NCBI RefSeq assembly: GCF_022581195.2
Contig: NC_061482.1
Span: 13,454,001 to 13,518,000 of the forward strand
DNA: 64,000 nt
Source of the DNA: Helicoverpa zea
Lineage: Eukaryota > Arthropoda > Insecta > Lepidoptera > Noctuidae
Direction of reading: 5' to 3'
A program made the position numbers and the translations under genes. The notes beneath the pieces were generated by a model. That model made no database searches and was not told the DNA's origin. It worked only from the letters and a program-made list of their open reading frames with translations. Positions 62,297 through 64,000 of this stretch are shown here, piece after piece (position 1 is the first letter of the stretch; the number at the start of each line of letters is the position of its first letter).

Positions 62297-62489
62297 ATGA
62301 ATTCGAAAGTGCATAGGTGTTGTGGGGTCCCCCAGTGTAAGAACACATCTCAAAACAACTCCTGATAAGTTATTTGTGTACGTTCCTCACAATAAAAAAA
62401 TACGAAACAAGTGGCTTAAACTTGCAAGGCGAGATTCAAAAGCAATATTGCCCAGGGTACAACTTTATTTTTGTGAAGATCACTTTGAT
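62297..62489 (+). pseudogene. THAP-domain exon, frameshifted
   Basis: The ATG at 62,297 opens MNSKVHRCCGVPQCKNTS, with the first Cys pair of a THAP zinc finger, but stops at 62,363. The next frame, from about 62,350, continues TPDKLFVYVPHNKKIRNKWL and ends YFCEDHFD at a perfect donor GAT/GTAAGT (62,489/62,490). Together they contain every hallmark (C-x4-C, P, F, W, C-x2-H) of a THAP DNA-binding domain, so one base has been gained or lost around 62,345-62,360. THAP exons of this kind begin P-like transposases and domesticated relatives. A sequencing error is the alternative. No transposase core was found downstream. Confidence 0.72.
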
Positions 62490-62653
62490 GTAAGTTATTA
62501 CATAGTTCTCTAGATTCTAGCATAGTTTATAATGTAAATAACTATTCGAGGTTAGGTTTCATCTCTCATTGCTGTTATATTACGCATTTTATTCATATCA
62601 TGTATTTATATGTATGTGTTTATTTGAGGAATTATTTATAACTAAAATTGTTT

Positions 62654-62755
62654 TTAATTAAACTAATATTCTAACATAGAAGTTTTTTTAATTAAACTAA
62701 TACACTTAAATGGAAGTTTTTTTAATTAAACTAGTATACTTACATGGAAGTTTTA
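62654..62755 (+). repeat. 34-bp tandem repeat, about three units
   Basis: TTAATTAAACTA recurs at 62,654, 62,688 and 62,722. Each copy is followed by a variable ATTCTAACATAGAAG / ACACTTAAATGGAAG / ATACTTACATGGAAG segment and a T run. Confidence 0.85.
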
Positions 62756-64000
62756 ACATTTCTAAATTCAGCTGAACAAAAATCTTTATTTGATGCCAAA
62801 AACTCTCCCAGCATTATGATATCCATTCTAGGCAAATTAGCGCTGTTTGCCTTGATAAATCCGGGCTCCATAACTCGTGTTATAAACAATTAATTAAAAA
62901 CAAAGATCGCAGTGGAAGTTCACAATAACGAAATGTGACGTTCGCGCGCTTTCGCGCGAGTTGTTTTCAGAGATGACGTCACGAGCTCTGATTGGTGTTC
63001 AAGATATCATGGCGGATTGCCTTATTTCGTAATTTTATTTTATAAAAATACATATTAATCACATTATTAATAAAGAAAACAATGCGCGTTTTATATTCCA
63101 AGCTTCAAGTTTAATTTAATAAATATATTATTTTAATGATTTTTGATTACTGTCATCATGCCTATTGGACCAATGAGAAGCCGGTGTTTGGGTGTCATGG
63201 CGCCATTGCTGTGGTAAAACCGTGGTGTGTTGTTATCGTGCACCTGAGTTTTTAATTAATTATGGATAATAGAATAACATTTGTGGAGCAGGAGTTCGCA
63301 AAAAAGAAGCTAAAATTGAAATCAATTGAAAATATAAATAAGAAGAAGCGAGTTTTTTAAATATAGTGCTACAATTTCGTTTGTAATGAGTTGGGCGAAG
63401 CCCAGAAAACGTTATGAATTTTGCTTTTTATTCGTCACTGAGTACTCCATATTGTAATTCAGTTACATCAAACCAGATTAAGTCACACTGTATCTTTTCA
63501 TAATAGATTAAGTCCACAGGAGTTCGTTTCAAAACAGCTTAAATCCAGGGGGTATATATCATATGTGCTTATGTCCAAAATAAAAACTGGTTTTTAGCGT
63601 AAAATAAGTAATATTTTATTTATTTCTTTAAACAAAATGACTCTGAATCATTATTGTGAAAGTTAGATTGCCTAATTACATTCACAGTCTCGCAAAGGAC
63701 AATGGGCGATTCCGGTCCAAATGTCCACCACGAACGAGACTTATATGGCTAGATAGCCCGTTAAATATAGAACAATTTTTGTTATGAAAGTAAAAAAAAA
63801 TATAATGCCAGAAAAAAGTTATAGCAAAATCAAATAAAACATTTTATAGATTTTTTCAATTTCATTTTTTCAATTAATTTTCATGATGTTCGATTTTCGT
63901 ACTTTCTGTAACTTCTGACAAATAGAATTTGTTCATTATTAGAGAGAAGACACCACCAGTTACATCTAACTTTCTTAGATCCAGGCACCGCTGAGTATAT
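62756..64000. other. Terminal stretch with promoter-like blocks, no supported gene
   Basis: GC-richer segments at 62,930-63,020 (TGACGTCA-type site, ATTGG, ATGGCGG) and 63,160-63,245 (CCAAT strings, ATGGCGCCATTG) look promoter-like. A 32-codon lysine-rich frame starts at 63,262 (MDNRITFVEQEFAKKKLKLK) and stops at 63,358, with no recognisable domain. The remainder is AT-rich. Confidence 0.35.

Overview
The window is AT-rich, intron-rich animal DNA from a lepidopteran (moth or butterfly). The evidence is the combination of lepidopteran interspersed repeats: Helitron relics of the kind ending in CTAG, a tRNA-related SINE with an RTE-type GATGATGA tail, 5'-truncated RTE ends with a (GAT)n tail, and the dispersed element that begins GGGTTCCGTAGCC. 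These sit around a LIM-homeobox gene of the apterous/Lhx2/9 family. Species cannot be named from sequence alone.

Layout. Bases 1-37,256 hold no gene I can support. They contain mobile-element debris: a (GAT)n-tailed RTE fragment at 404-511, a SINE at 1,390-1,735, twin perfect hairpins at 5,895-6,012, a very GC-rich inverted-repeat element at 6,673-7,062, a nested insertion at 9,757-13,687 (an RTE-type LINE inside a hAT-like element), Helitron relics, a TTAA-flanked MITE at 23,491-23,886 and the 25.2-25.8 kb element. Weak promoter-like islands lie near 16.3 and 26.6 kb.

From 37,421 to 54,373 (+ strand) a six-exon apterous-type LIM-homeobox gene can be assembled exactly. Splice phases agree at every junction, and the 1,065-nt coding sequence gives 354 aa: LIM1, LIM2, a basic linker and a homeodomain of the Q50 class. 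Its introns carry a 2-kb fold-back-like element with a core of ~150-bp tandem repeats (40,578-42,613), a cluster of five perfect TATCGATA sites with an E2F-like site (46.8-47.6 kb), and a candidate 33-nt in-frame microexon (53,327-53,359).

Downstream, on the same strand, two exons (59,270-59,380 and 60,196-60,336) join in phase 0. They encode the start of a ferlin-like C2-domain protein that continues beyond what I can trace. The last 2 kb holds a frameshifted THAP-domain exon (62,297-62,489), probably a relic of a P-like transposase or a domesticated THAP gene, and a short 34-bp tandem repeat.

Functionally, the LIM-homeobox gene is a developmental transcription factor (dorsal wing compartment and neural identity in insects). 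The ferlin-like gene would act in Ca2+-linked membrane fusion. Nothing suggests that the two work together; they are simply neighbours. No bacterial-type features (operons, CRISPR, insertion sequences) are present.
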